DNA from: Enhygromyxa salina
GTDB taxonomy: Bacteria; Myxococcota_A; Polyangia; Nannocystales; Nannocystaceae
Direction of reading: 5' to 3'
Assembly (NCBI RefSeq): GCF_000737335.2
Contig: NZ_JMCC02000049.1
Coordinates: 1 to 64,000 of the forward strand
Length of the DNA: 64,000 bases
The notes beneath the pieces were generated by a model. It made no database searches. It was given only the letters and a program-made list of their open reading frames with translations, and was not told the origin of the DNA. Every line of letters begins with the position of its first letter. Position 1 is the first letter of the stretch. Of this stretch, positions 34,787 through 43,587 are shown one piece after another. The position numbers and the translations under genes were made by a program.

Positions 34787-36043
34787 CTAGTTTTTGGGCC
34801 AAGTCAGCTTCCACAGATCGTCAAAGTACACGCTTGGCTCACCCTCGGACGAGGCTCCGCCTTGCAGGTAGAGCTCGTACGCGTTTGGCGTGTCGCGGAC
34901 GAAGGCCACCCCGCCAACCCGCATCTCCGGGACCGCTGCGTTCGGGTCGAGGGGGATCTGCGTCCACTCGTTGTCCGCGACCGCGTAGAACCACAGCTCG
35001 TCGGACAGGCCCTCGAAGGTCTGTCCGCCGTACACGACCAACCCACCGTGGGCGGCGTCGAAGAACGCGACGCTATTGTCGCGAGGCGAGGGCACCAGTC
35101 CCTCGGGCTCGAGCTTCGTCCAGGTCGACGAGTCGAGGTCCAGCGCCCACAGATCGTTCTCGTAGTTTGTTGGGCCAAACAGCTCCCACGGCGGCGTCTC
35201 CGGGCCCTGGTCGGCACCAAGCCGGTAGCCACCAAACACCAAGAGCGACCGATTGTCTGGATCGTAGCCGCCCGTCGCCCAGGCTCGGGGTGCAGGAGCC
35301 TGGCCAAAGGTGGGCAGCACGCCCCAACCCGCGTCATAGTCGTAGACCGCGACATCGTTGCGCAGCCCCGTCGGCGTGCGGGCAAACCCGGACAGGGTGT
35401 TGCCGACCCCGCCAAACGCGTAGAGCGTCTTTTTCTTGTTGGGGTGGCCGGGGCTGGGCACCGCCACGACCAGCGCCGAGGAACGTCGCACGGCGAGCGG
35501 ATCCCCCAGCTTGTCGCCGGTCGCCAACTCCCATGATTGGCTCTTCGTGTGATACGTCCACATCTCGGGGAACATGTGATCGTCGCCAGTACGAAAGCGC
35601 CCGCGCCCGCCCACGATGCTCACGCAGTTGCCACATGGACCCGGGACCAACAGGGTGTCGGCGCGTGGCGCTGGCGGCTGGGTGGCCGCCAAATTCGTCC
35701 AGGTTCCGGTGCCCAGATCGAGCGCGTAAAAGTCGTTGAGGGTGGGATCGTTGGGAAAGCTCCCGACCTGTCCGCCAAACCGATAGATGACGTCGGGGTT
35801 GCCGCCACGGGCAAACGAGGCGCCGGCCTCCCAGATCCCCGGAGGAACGTCCCCATGCTGCGCGACGGCCTCCCATGCAGGTTGAATGGAGATCGGCGAG
35901 TCACGAAGCTGATCCTGCTCGCCCTGGTCGACATCGTCGACGCCGCACGCGGTCATCGCAAGCATGATCACGAGGCCAAGCGCCCGCGGGGATCGCTCGC
36001 TCGCCCGCCGTTCAAGAGAGTGGAGTGGATGTAAATTGAGCAC
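34787..36043 (-). CDS. Kelch-repeat lipoprotein
   Basis: About 418 residues. The lipobox LVIMLAMTACG is clear, but the start is not: I take GTG 36043, while the frame is open to ATG 36133. The body is a six-bladed Kelch beta-propeller, each blade with a double Gly: YRFGGQVG, SIVGGRGR, YAFGGVGN, LVFGGYRL, VVYGGQTF and YLQGGASS, with the usual W/Y-x-P and N-D-L-W-A-L-D elements. Such propellers mediate binding at the cell surface. No neighbour suggests a partner. Confidence 0.85.
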   Translation of the reverse strand: MLNLHPLHSLERRASERSPRALGLVIMLAMTACGVDDVDQGEQDQLRDSPISIQPAWEAVAQHGDVPPGIWEAGASFARGGNPDVIYRFGGQVGSFPNDPTLNDFYALDLGTGTWTNLAATQPPAPRADTLLVPGPCGNCVSIVGGRGRFRTGDDHMFPEMWTYHTKSQSWELATGDKLGDPLAVRRSSALVVAVPSPGHPNKKKTLYAFGGVGNTLSGFARTPTGLRNDVAVYDYDAGWGVLPTFGQAPAPRAWATGGYDPDNRSLLVFGGYRLGADQGPETPPWELFGPTNYENDLWALDLDSSTWTKLEPEGLVPSPRDNSVAFFDAAHGGLVVYGGQTFEGLSDELWFYAVADNEWTQIPLDPNAAVPEMRVGGVAFVRDTPNAYELYLQGGASSEGEPSVYFDDLWKLTWPKN

Positions 36044-36165
36044 GCGGCAGAGTGTCACAACTCGCCCGCGTGCGACGGGGATATTCCGCTCCCCGTGCTG
36101 CCTTCTTTGCCTGGTTTGCGCGCAATTAGCCACGAACCTGACCGGCGGTCAGGCATGGGCCCGGC

Positions 36166-37221
36166 TCACCCGATAGGCACGAAATTCTCGCACGCCGCGG
36201 AGATCACACCGACCGCCTCGGCGAAGAAGGTCTCGTACGAAGGCGCGCAGATCTGCCCAACAAAGCCGTTGGTGAACATCGTCGTGAATGCCACGATCCG
36301 CTCGGCGACCTCGGCCCCGTCAGACCCGTTGACGCACTTGTCGAGCAATGGGCAGCTCTCCGGGTCGGGCCCCGGCGGCCCCACGAGCGAGAGCACGACA
36401 ATGTTCTGCTCGACCCCGCCCTTGGCGGCGACCACCTCATCAAACCACTGCGCCGGACCGCCGCTCGAGCCCTGATAGGCGTTGTTCGTGCATACGTCCT
36501 CTTCGTGATCGTCCTCTTCGTCGGTGATGATCACGATCACCAGCAGCGCGTCATCACGCAAGAAGCCCTCGTTGCAGCCGCCGGGCTCGATCATGTCTTC
36601 GGACAGCGCGGCCTGCATGGTCTGCATGGGGCGCTCGTCGCCGTCGCCGTCGGTGCCAACCTTGGCGGCGCACGAGAACGCGGTCTCGAGCTCGTCGTTC
36701 TCGGTCATGTAGCTGTAGCCGTCCGCGTAGGGGCCACAGACAGCCTTGCTCGAGTCGCTGCCGCCAGTTGCGATGACCATCGCGCCCTCGTCGTCGCAGC
36801 CATCGTTGAACTCGTACTCGTCGGTTGTGATCACGCCAACGTGGTAGCTGTCGGCGTCGGCGAGCTGGGTCTGAATCTCGTGAATGAAGCCCGGAAAGCT
36901 ACCAACGAGGTTGGCCTGCTCATCGTCCATGCTGCCCGAATTGTCGATCACGAACAATAGATCCACGAATTGGCAGCCGGGATCGTGACCCGCGTCGCCA
37001 GCGTCGGCCATGCCGCTCTCGTCGGCGGGCGCGTCGAGCTTGACCGGCCCCCCGCCCGGGTCCATTGCGCCGGGGCCTTCGTCGCCCTCGGCCGTGCCCT
37101 CGAATACGATGCCGGAGTCGCCGTCTTCGCCGGCGTCCTCGCGCCAGGCCTTGTCAGCGCAGGCGAGCGAAAAGAGCGCAGAGACGAGGGTGAACGAGAA
37201 CAGCAGCTTTGTGGTGTGCAT
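36166..37221 (-). CDS. von Willebrand factor A domain lipoprotein
   Basis: 351 residues with a lipoprotein signal (LLFSFTLVSALFSLAC) and a ~60-residue acidic linker. The VWA domain begins CQFVDLLFVIDNSGSMDDEQ, with the DxSxS metal-site (MIDAS) motif DNSGS, and runs through HVGVITTDEYEFNDGCD and LVIVIITDEEDDHEED. Several Cys (CGPYADGYSY, CAAKVG, CNEG, CPLLDKC) suggest disulfides. This pattern is common among secreted myxobacterial lipoproteins, thought to act in adhesion or surface complexes. Confidence 0.9.
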   Translation of the reverse strand: MHTTKLLFSFTLVSALFSLACADKAWREDAGEDGDSGIVFEGTAEGDEGPGAMDPGGGPVKLDAPADESGMADAGDAGHDPGCQFVDLLFVIDNSGSMDDEQANLVGSFPGFIHEIQTQLADADSYHVGVITTDEYEFNDGCDDEGAMVIATGGSDSSKAVCGPYADGYSYMTENDELETAFSCAAKVGTDGDGDERPMQTMQAALSEDMIEPGGCNEGFLRDDALLVIVIITDEEDDHEEDVCTNNAYQGSSGGPAQWFDEVVAAKGGVEQNIVVLSLVGPPGPDPESCPLLDKCVNGSDGAEVAERIVAFTTMFTNGFVGQICAPSYETFFAEAVGVISAACENFVPIG

Positions 37222-37533
37222 TGAGGACTCTCCGGTGGTTCAACACAATGACAATAGCGATTTTCAAGGGCATGAAAAGCTGTAATTCGCATAGGTATCG
37301 AATCGATCCTTTGGTCGGTAGGCGGCGCTCGGTGTCGCAATATGCAGAAAAGCCGCTATTGCCAGCTAAAGCGCTCACTATGGCATTGGCATATTGCGCA
37401 CCTAAAAATGTAGACTCGGTGCCAGCTCCGGCGCGCGCGGGCGTGGTCGCCGTGCGCCGGGGCCAGTCGCGAATTCGCGGCTGGCACTCAGCGCATTGAC
37501 ACTCGAGGTCACGCGGCGATCAGCTGGGGGCGC
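37222..37533. other. lower-GC gap with a 10-base inverted repeat
   Basis: About 310 bases without a credible gene. The stretch 37230-37420 is visibly richer in A+T than the surroundings, as expected for a promoter region serving the VWA gene. It contains CGCAATATGC at 37336-37345 and its complement GCATATTGCG at 37389-37398, a possible operator. The plus-strand open frame across it has no family features. Confidence 0.5.
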
Positions 37534-38337
37534 TCAGCTTGGATCGTGAAACTGTGGCTCGCGCTTCATGAACCGCGCCTGCACGGCCTCGAGCTGATTG
37601 CGGCTGCCAAGCAAGGGCAGCTGCAGCGCGGTCTCGAGCCGCAGCGCGGCCTCGTCGCCAAGCCCAGGCGCGTGATTCCACAGCTGCTTGGCGGCTCGGA
37701 CCGCGTCCGGGGAGCGCTTCGCGATCTGGGCGGCGATCTCCCGCGCGGTCGCGAGCGGGTCCTCGCTCGAGCGCGTGGCAACCCCAAGCTCCACAGCCTC
37801 GCGGCCCGTGAAGTCGCGGCCCGTGAAGGTCAGCTCTTTGGCCACGTCGAGCCGCACCAGCCGCGAGAGCGTCTTGCTGATGCTCATGTCGGGGATCATG
37901 CCGTACTCGATCTCGCGCACGGCCAGCGTGGTGTCTGGATGCACGACGCGAAGATCAGCGGCCAGCGCCAGCTGCAGACCGCCGCCGACACAGGTCCCGT
38001 GGACCGCCGCGATCACGGGCGCGGGCACGGTCGTCCACACCCACGCGAGCCGCTGCGCGAGGTTGCCGAGCTGCCCGACCTTCCATGCCAGCAGCTGCTC
38101 GCGCGCAGCCTCGCCGCCCGAGATGAACGCCTTGAAGTCCAGCCCCGCACAAAACGAGGGACCGGCACCGCTGAGGATCACGACGCGGACCGAGCGGTCT
38201 TCAGCCAGCTGCTCGCCAGCCGCGACCACCGCCTCGAACATCGCTGGATCCAGACCGTTGTGCTTGTCTGCCCGGTTGAGCTGGACTTCGGCGACGCCGG
38301 CTTCGATCGTGCAAGTGACTCGTTCAGGCGTGGACAT
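37534..38337 (-). CDS. enoyl-CoA hydratase/isomerase (crotonase family)
   Basis: 267 residues from ATG 38337 (MSTPERVTCTIEAGVAEVQLNRADKHNGLDPAMFEAV). The CoA-binding and oxyanion segments are clear: GAGPSFCAGLDFKAF and AAVHGTCVGGGLQLALAADLRV, followed by REIEYGMIPDMSISKTLSRLV and the C-terminal SEDPLATAREIAAQIAKRSPDAVRAAKQLWN. Crotonases hydrate or isomerise acyl-CoA thioesters in fatty-acid and related catabolism; the exact reaction is not decided. Divergent from the DUF3604 gene, 69 bases apart. Confidence 0.9.
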   Translation of the reverse strand: MSTPERVTCTIEAGVAEVQLNRADKHNGLDPAMFEAVVAAGEQLAEDRSVRVVILSGAGPSFCAGLDFKAFISGGEAAREQLLAWKVGQLGNLAQRLAWVWTTVPAPVIAAVHGTCVGGGLQLALAADLRVVHPDTTLAVREIEYGMIPDMSISKTLSRLVRLDVAKELTFTGRDFTGREAVELGVATRSSEDPLATAREIAAQIAKRSPDAVRAAKQLWNHAPGLGDEAALRLETALQLPLLGSRNQLEAVQARFMKREPQFHDPS

Positions 38338-38406
38338 CGCCGCGTGTTCTATCAGAAACAGGCGATTGAGTTGACCTCCCGCGAGTCGGCGTCGACGATT
38401 GCGCCT

Positions 38407-40557
38407 GTGACGGATCTCGTGACTCATCGGCTTGGCCACGTCAGCCTGACCCCCGACGGCCCAGTCGTGGCAGGCAGCATGAACGAGTGGACGCTGACCT
38501 ACACGGTCGGCAGCTACGGGATCGACGAAGGCGGGACCCTCAAGCTCGCGCGGCGCTTCGCCTCGGACGGGGCGCACCCGCAATTCGACGAGCCGACCGC
38601 GCCCAACTACACCACCGTCACGACCACCGGCGAGGCCAAGCTGCGCCCGCGCTACGACCCCAAGGCCCACGTGCGACCGTGGATGAAGTGCCTGGTGATC
38701 GACGTCTACGACGGCTGCCTCGCACCCGGCGACACCGTCACGATCACGCTTGGGGATCGCAGCCAGGGCTCGCCGGGGATCCGCGCGCAGTCGTTCATCG
38801 AGTCGGCCCACGAGCTGCGGTTCTTGGTGGATCCCACCAACGCCTGCTTGGTCGAGCGGCTGCCGAGCTCACCGGTGTTGGCGATCATCTCGGGGGCGCC
38901 GCTGAGCGTGGTGGTGATCGTGCCGACCCAGGTGGTCGTGGGCGAGCAGGCACAGATCTTCGTCAAGGGTGAAGACCGCTGGGGCAACCCCACGCCAGCG
39001 CCGGACCCGGTCGAGCTGAGCTGGGACGGCGACGGCGAGGTTCAGATCAACGCGGGGGTGCTTCGCTGCGCGACCAGCTGCAGCGGCCGCGTGGTCGCGC
39101 GCTGGCACGATCAGACCTTCGTCAGCAACCCGATCACCGCCACCCAGACGCCCCCGCAGCACCGCAAGTACTGGGGTGATCTGCACGCACAGTCCGACGC
39201 GACCGTCGGGACCGGGACCGAGGTCGAGTACTTCGAGTTTGGCCGCGACTGGGCGCACCTCGACGTGATGTGCCATCAGGGCAACGACTTTCAGATGACC
39301 GACGAAGACTGGCGCCGGCTCAACGAGGTCGTCAGGCGCTTCCACCAAGACGGCCGGTTCGTGGTGTTCCCCGGCTACGAGTGGTCGGCCAACACCGCCG
39401 CGGGTGGCGATCGCAACGTCATGTACCTCGAAGAGGGCATGCCGATCATGCGCTCGAGTCACTGGCAGATCCCCGGCACGCCCGAAGATCAGCACACGCC
39501 CGCGCACCCAGCCGACGTGCTGTTCAGCAAGCTGCGCGAGCACGTGGATCTAGACAAGGTCGTGCTCGCCGCCCACTGCGGGGGCCGCTACGCCGACATC
39601 CGCGAGTATTTTGACGAGGAGCTTGGCCCGCTGATCGAGGTGATGTCGTGCTGGGGCGTGTTCGAGTGGCTGCTGTGGGACGCGTTCGACAAGGGCTACG
39701 AGGTTGGGGTCGTCGCCAACAGCGACGGTCACAAGGGCCGGCCCGGCGCCGAGGGACCAGGGGCGGGGCAGTTCGGGATCTTCGGCGGGCTGACTTGCAT
39801 GCTGGCAGAGTCGCTGACCCGCGCGGCGGTGTTCAACGCGCTCAAGCAACGGCGCTGCTATGGAACCACCGGGCCGCGCATGGATCTGAACTTCGAGGTC
39901 GAGGGTCGGGTCATGGGCTCGAGCTTCGCGGTCGATCGCGATCGCGTGCAGGTCACGGCCTCGGTCGTGGGCGTCGGTCCGATCGAGTCGCTGCAGCTGT
40001 TTCGCGGCCGCGAGCTGATCCACGAGGTCCGGCCCGCGGCGTTCACGAACTGCGGCGCGTCGCGTCGGATCCGGCTGGTCTGGGGCGGCGCGAGGATCCG
40101 CGGCCGCGGTCGGCGGGCGACGTGGGACGGCGTCGTGGAGATCGAAGGCGCGCACATCGAGCGCGCGCAGGTGTTCGCGTTTGACTCGCCCATGGATGGG
40201 ATCCAGGCGCAGACCGACACCACGATCGAGCTGCGCTCGCGCACGACCGGTGATCTCGACGGGTTGGACATTTGGTTGGACCAGGCGCAGCGCGGGCGCG
40301 TGGTGTTTCGTTCGGGCGTTGGCGAGCTCGCGGCAATGCTTGGCACGCTCGACGCGAACGGCCAGAGCGCCTCGTTTGGCGGGCTGGATCTGCGCGCCAG
40401 CATCTGTCGCTACCCCGAGTCACCTAGCGAGCGCGCCCTCGAGTTCACCCATGAAGTCGAGCTCGCAGCCAGCGCGACCACGCCGCTGTTCGTCAAGGCG
40501 GTCCAGGTCGATGGCCACACTGCGTGGTCCAGCCCGATCTATCTGCGCCGTTGCTGA
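38407..40557 (+). CDS. DUF3604 (PHP-like) protein
   Basis: About 716 residues from GTG 38407 (TDLVTHRLGHVSLTPDG); the long open frame before it is antisense to the crotonase gene. Residues ~1-230 are beta-rich with an Ig-like part (IVPTQVVVGEQAQIFVKGEDRWGNPTP). The DUF3604 core begins RKYWGDLHAQSDATVGTGT, with DLHxH-type metal ligands, and continues through DVMCHQGNDFQMTDEDW, FPGYEWSANTAAGGDRN, AAHCGGRYAD, VGVVANSDGHKGRPG and TCMLAESLTRAAVFNALKQRRCYGTTGPR. These resemble PHP-type phosphoesterase or hydrolase motifs. No signal peptide is seen. Substrate unknown. Confidence 0.85.
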   Translation: MTDLVTHRLGHVSLTPDGPVVAGSMNEWTLTYTVGSYGIDEGGTLKLARRFASDGAHPQFDEPTAPNYTTVTTTGEAKLRPRYDPKAHVRPWMKCLVIDVYDGCLAPGDTVTITLGDRSQGSPGIRAQSFIESAHELRFLVDPTNACLVERLPSSPVLAIISGAPLSVVVIVPTQVVVGEQAQIFVKGEDRWGNPTPAPDPVELSWDGDGEVQINAGVLRCATSCSGRVVARWHDQTFVSNPITATQTPPQHRKYWGDLHAQSDATVGTGTEVEYFEFGRDWAHLDVMCHQGNDFQMTDEDWRRLNEVVRRFHQDGRFVVFPGYEWSANTAAGGDRNVMYLEEGMPIMRSSHWQIPGTPEDQHTPAHPADVLFSKLREHVDLDKVVLAAHCGGRYADIREYFDEELGPLIEVMSCWGVFEWLLWDAFDKGYEVGVVANSDGHKGRPGAEGPGAGQFGIFGGLTCMLAESLTRAAVFNALKQRRCYGTTGPRMDLNFEVEGRVMGSSFAVDRDRVQVTASVVGVGPIESLQLFRGRELIHEVRPAAFTNCGASRRIRLVWGGARIRGRGRRATWDGVVEIEGAHIERAQVFAFDSPMDGIQAQTDTTIELRSRTTGDLDGLDIWLDQAQRGRVVFRSGVGELAAMLGTLDANGQSASFGGLDLRASICRYPESPSERALEFTHEVELAASATTPLFVKAVQVDGHTAWSSPIYLRRC

Positions 40558-40564
40558 CCATGGC

Positions 40565-40846
40565 TTGGTTGGGTTCGAGGTCGTCGAGTTCAACTACACT
40601 GGCGCGGCCACCGAGTTCGAGGTCCCCGCGTGGGTCACCAACCTGACGATCGAAGTGTGGGGCGCCGAAGGTGGCGACTCCGAGTGCTGCGGCGCCGTGG
40701 TTCAAGACGACGGTGGCGAGGGTGGCGACGCTGTCGCGACCCTGTACCTCTACGTTGGCGGCCAGGGCGTGCTCGAAGGTGCCGGCGGCTTCAACGGTGG
40801 TGGCGCCGGCGGCGAGTGGGGCGGCGGCGGCGGGGCGCCCCCCTGA
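40565..40846 (+). pseudogene. truncated glycine-rich surface-protein domain
   Basis: From a TTG at 40565 the frame reads LVGFEVVEFNYTGAATEFEVPAWVTNLTIEVWGAEGG ... ATLYLYVGGQGVLEGAGGFNGGGAGG EWGGGGGAPP then TGA. This matches the repeating unit of glycine-rich proteins (FxYTGxxQxFxVPxGVTxxxIExWGAxGG ... VGGxG ... GGFNGGG). In such proteins the sequence after GGGGGA normally continues with SDVR-type residues; here it stops, so the C terminus is missing. It has no start signal and no signal peptide, and lies just before a strong terminator. Confidence 0.5.
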
Positions 40847-40869
40847 TCGCACCCAAGTTGCAGCAGTCA

Positions 40870-40903
40870 GCCGCCTGTGTCTTTGGACACAGGCGGCTTT
40901 GTT
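40870..40903 (+). terminator. strong Rho-independent terminator
   Basis: A perfect 12-base stem (GCCGCCTGTGTC with GACACAGGCGGC), a TTTG loop and a following TTTGTT run. It lies 23 bases after the truncated glycine-rich gene and is the best terminator in the window. It would end transcripts from the DUF3604 gene and its follower. Confidence 0.85.
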
Positions 40904-41067
40904 ATCAGCTCCTGCTCCAGCTCGCTGAAGTTGCGAAACATTCTCGAGACAGTCCGCCCTGCAATCCGCGAACAGCCCCCGCAAGTCCACGAATCGCCCC
41001 GCCTGCACCGAAACAGCTCCGCTTGACCGACAGATTGCGAGCGGGTAACGCTAGCCGCTTAGCGACC

Positions 41068-43500
41068 ATGTCGACTCGCCACCTCGCTTCCATTCTCTCG
41101 CTGCTGGTGGCCTCGACCGCCGCCTGCGCGACGTCTGACGACACCGCCGACACCAACGAAACCGGTGACGAGACCGGCGGTGAGACCGGTGGCGAAGCCG
41201 AGATCGTCGAGTGTGGCGAGCTCCCGCCGGCGGACGTGGGCACCTGCACGGCCGAGGGCGAGCCCGGCGGATCATTGTTGATCCGCGGCGACGTGCTCGC
41301 GCCCGACGCGGTGTACCGCGGCGGCTCGGTGCTGATCGAGGCCGGCGCGATCACCTGCGTGGGCTGTGACTGCGACGCCGGCCTCGCAACCTTGACCTGC
41401 GCCGACGCGGTCATCTCGCCCGGCTTGATCAACCCGCACGATCACATCACCTTCGCCAACAACTGGCCGATCGGTGAGGGCGTCGATCGCTACGAGCACC
41501 GCCACGACTGGCGCAAGGGTCTCAACGGTCACGCGTCGCTGCCAACCAACAGCGGGGCTTCGGACGACAGCATCCTGGCCGCCGAGCTGCGCTTTGTGAT
41601 GGCCGGCGCGACCTCGGCCGCGAGCGCGGGCGGCAAGCCGGGGCTGCTGCGCAACGTCGACTCCAGCGGGCTCGAGGGCCTCAACATCCCGCAGGCCGAC
41701 AGCGACACCTTCCCGCTCGACGACAACGACGGCACCCAGCACGCCAGCGGCTGCAGCTACGGCGGCGACCCCACCACCAGCCAGGACATCCAGGGCAGCG
41801 CCTACCTGCCGCACATCGCCGAGGGCATCAACGAGTACGCCAGCAACGAGCTGGTCTGCGCGACTGACGTGGTCGAGCCCAACACCGCGATCGTGCACGC
41901 GGTCGGGGTCCCGCTGAGCTTGGCCCAGCAGATCGTCACCGCCAACGCCAAGGTGATCTGGTCGCCGCGCTCGAACGTGGTCCTGTACGGCGCGACGGCG
42001 CCGGTCACCATGTTCGACGCGCTGGGGATCCCGCTGTCGCTGGGCACCGACTGGCTGGCCTCGGGCTCGATGAACATGCTGCGCGAGCTGGCCTGCGCCG
42101 CGTACCTCGACGACACCCACTACGGCGACTACTTCTCGGATCAAGACCTGTGGGCCATGGCGACCAGCGGCGGCGCCCAGGCGGTTGGCGCCGAGCTGAC
42201 GATCGGCGAGCTCTCGGTTGGCTGGACCGCCGACATCGCGGTGTTCGCCAAGCAAGGTGAGACCGACCACGGCGCGGTCGTGCGCGGTCACGAGTCCAAG
42301 GTCGCGCTGGTGTTGCGCGGCGGCGTGCCGCTCTACGGCGACGCGGATCTGCTGGGCGCGGCGGCGCTCGGCCAAGCAGCCTGCGAGACCCTGGACGTGT
42401 GCGGCGTGGCCAAGCGCGCGTGCGTGGCCCAAGACACCTCGAGCACCCTGAGCGCCGTCCAGGCCGCCGCAGGCTACCCGCTGTTCTTCTGCGGCGTGCC
42501 AGACGACGAGCCAAGCTGCGTGCCCTCGCGCGACGAGTACAACGGCCCAACCGTGGACGACCAAGACGGCGACGGCATCCCCAACGAGCTCGACAACTGC
42601 CCCGAGGTGTTCAACCCGGTGTTCAACGTGCCGTTCCCGCTGTGGGAGGACCAGCCCGACTTCGACATGGACGGGCTCGGCGACGCCTGCGATCCCTGCC
42701 CCAGCAACGAGGGCGACATCTGCGAGGGGCCCGATCCCAACGACAGCGACGGCGACGGCGTCCCCAACGACGACGACAACTGCCCGCTCGATCCCAACGC
42801 CGATCAGGCCGACGCCGACGACGACGGCAAGGGCGACGCGTGTGACGACTGCGCCGCCGCCAACCCCGGCAACCAAGCTTGCCCGGCGACTGTCCCGCAG
42901 ATCCAAGATCCCAGCGATCCCAACCACGTCCCGCCAGGTGCAACCGTGTTGGTCGAAGGTCTGACCGTCACCGCGATCCGCCCCGACAACAACGCGTTCA
43001 CGGCCGAGACCGGAACCGGCGAGCCCTACACCGGCATCTTCGTGTTCACCAACGGCAACCCCGCTGGGCTGGCGGTCGGCGATCTCGTCGACGTCCAGGG
43101 TACGATCGAGGAGTACTTCGATCTGACCGAGCTCGTTGATGCCCAGGCGACGATCGTGACCCCCGGCGGCGGCGCAGCGTTCGAGCCCAAGCTCTTCGAT
43201 CCAGCGCTGATCAGCACTGGCGGCGCCCAGGCAGAGGCCCACGAGTCGATGCTGGTCCAGGTCGCGGACGTGCTGATCACCAACGTCAACCCCGACGGCG
43301 CGGACGACTACGACGAGTTCGAGGTCAGCGGGCTGCGCGTGGATGATCTGTTCTTCATGGCGCTCGACAACATGTGCCCGCTCGACTCCAGCTTTGTTCG
43401 GGTGACCGGGGTGCTGATCGAGTCGTTCTCGAACTTCAAGGTGACCCCGCGCGGGGCCGAGGACTTCGAGCTCGGCGTGCCGATGTGCCAGCCCTACTGA
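41068..43500 (+). CDS. secreted amidohydrolase fused to TSP3 repeats and an OB-like C-terminal domain
   Basis: 810 residues, lipoprotein signal LLVASTAAC followed by TNETGDETGGETGGE. Residues ~70-470 are an amidohydrolase barrel: VISPGLINPHDHITFANNW (metal HxH), NTAIVHAVGVPLS, VIWSPRSNVVLYG, IPLSLGTDWLASGSMNMLRE (Asp ligand) and the composite-sheet end VGWTADIAVF. Residues ~490-620 hold calcium-binding thrombospondin type 3 repeats (DQDGDGIPNELDNCPEV, DFDMDGLGDACDPC, DSDGDGVPNDDDNCPLDPNADQADADDDGKGDACD). The end (VLVEGLTVTAIRPDN ... VGDLVDVQGTIEEYFDLTELVDA) resembles OB-fold modules of secreted nucleases. Probably a surface hydrolase of unknown substrate. Confidence 0.88.
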   Translation: MSTRHLASILSLLVASTAACATSDDTADTNETGDETGGETGGEAEIVECGELPPADVGTCTAEGEPGGSLLIRGDVLAPDAVYRGGSVLIEAGAITCVGCDCDAGLATLTCADAVISPGLINPHDHITFANNWPIGEGVDRYEHRHDWRKGLNGHASLPTNSGASDDSILAAELRFVMAGATSAASAGGKPGLLRNVDSSGLEGLNIPQADSDTFPLDDNDGTQHASGCSYGGDPTTSQDIQGSAYLPHIAEGINEYASNELVCATDVVEPNTAIVHAVGVPLSLAQQIVTANAKVIWSPRSNVVLYGATAPVTMFDALGIPLSLGTDWLASGSMNMLRELACAAYLDDTHYGDYFSDQDLWAMATSGGAQAVGAELTIGELSVGWTADIAVFAKQGETDHGAVVRGHESKVALVLRGGVPLYGDADLLGAAALGQAACETLDVCGVAKRACVAQDTSSTLSAVQAAAGYPLFFCGVPDDEPSCVPSRDEYNGPTVDDQDGDGIPNELDNCPEVFNPVFNVPFPLWEDQPDFDMDGLGDACDPCPSNEGDICEGPDPNDSDGDGVPNDDDNCPLDPNADQADADDDGKGDACDDCAAANPGNQACPATVPQIQDPSDPNHVPPGATVLVEGLTVTAIRPDNNAFTAETGTGEPYTGIFVFTNGNPAGLAVGDLVDVQGTIEEYFDLTELVDAQATIVTPGGGAAFEPKLFDPALISTGGAQAEAHESMLVQVADVLITNVNPDGADDYDEFEVSGLRVDDLFFMALDNMCPLDSSFVRVTGVLIESFSNFKVTPRGAEDFELGVPMCQPY

Positions 43501-43587
43501 GCCGCGCTAGCCGCCATCTCGCGCCCCCCGGAAGTCCCGACAGCTCGCCTTGCGCAGGTCGTGGACGAGCCAGGCTTGAAGCCACGC

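Noticed and set aside
37546..38406. Long N-terminal extension of the DUF3604 gene
   Set aside because: It overlaps the crotonase gene on the other strand along its whole length and has no family similarity; the GTG at 38407 fits better.
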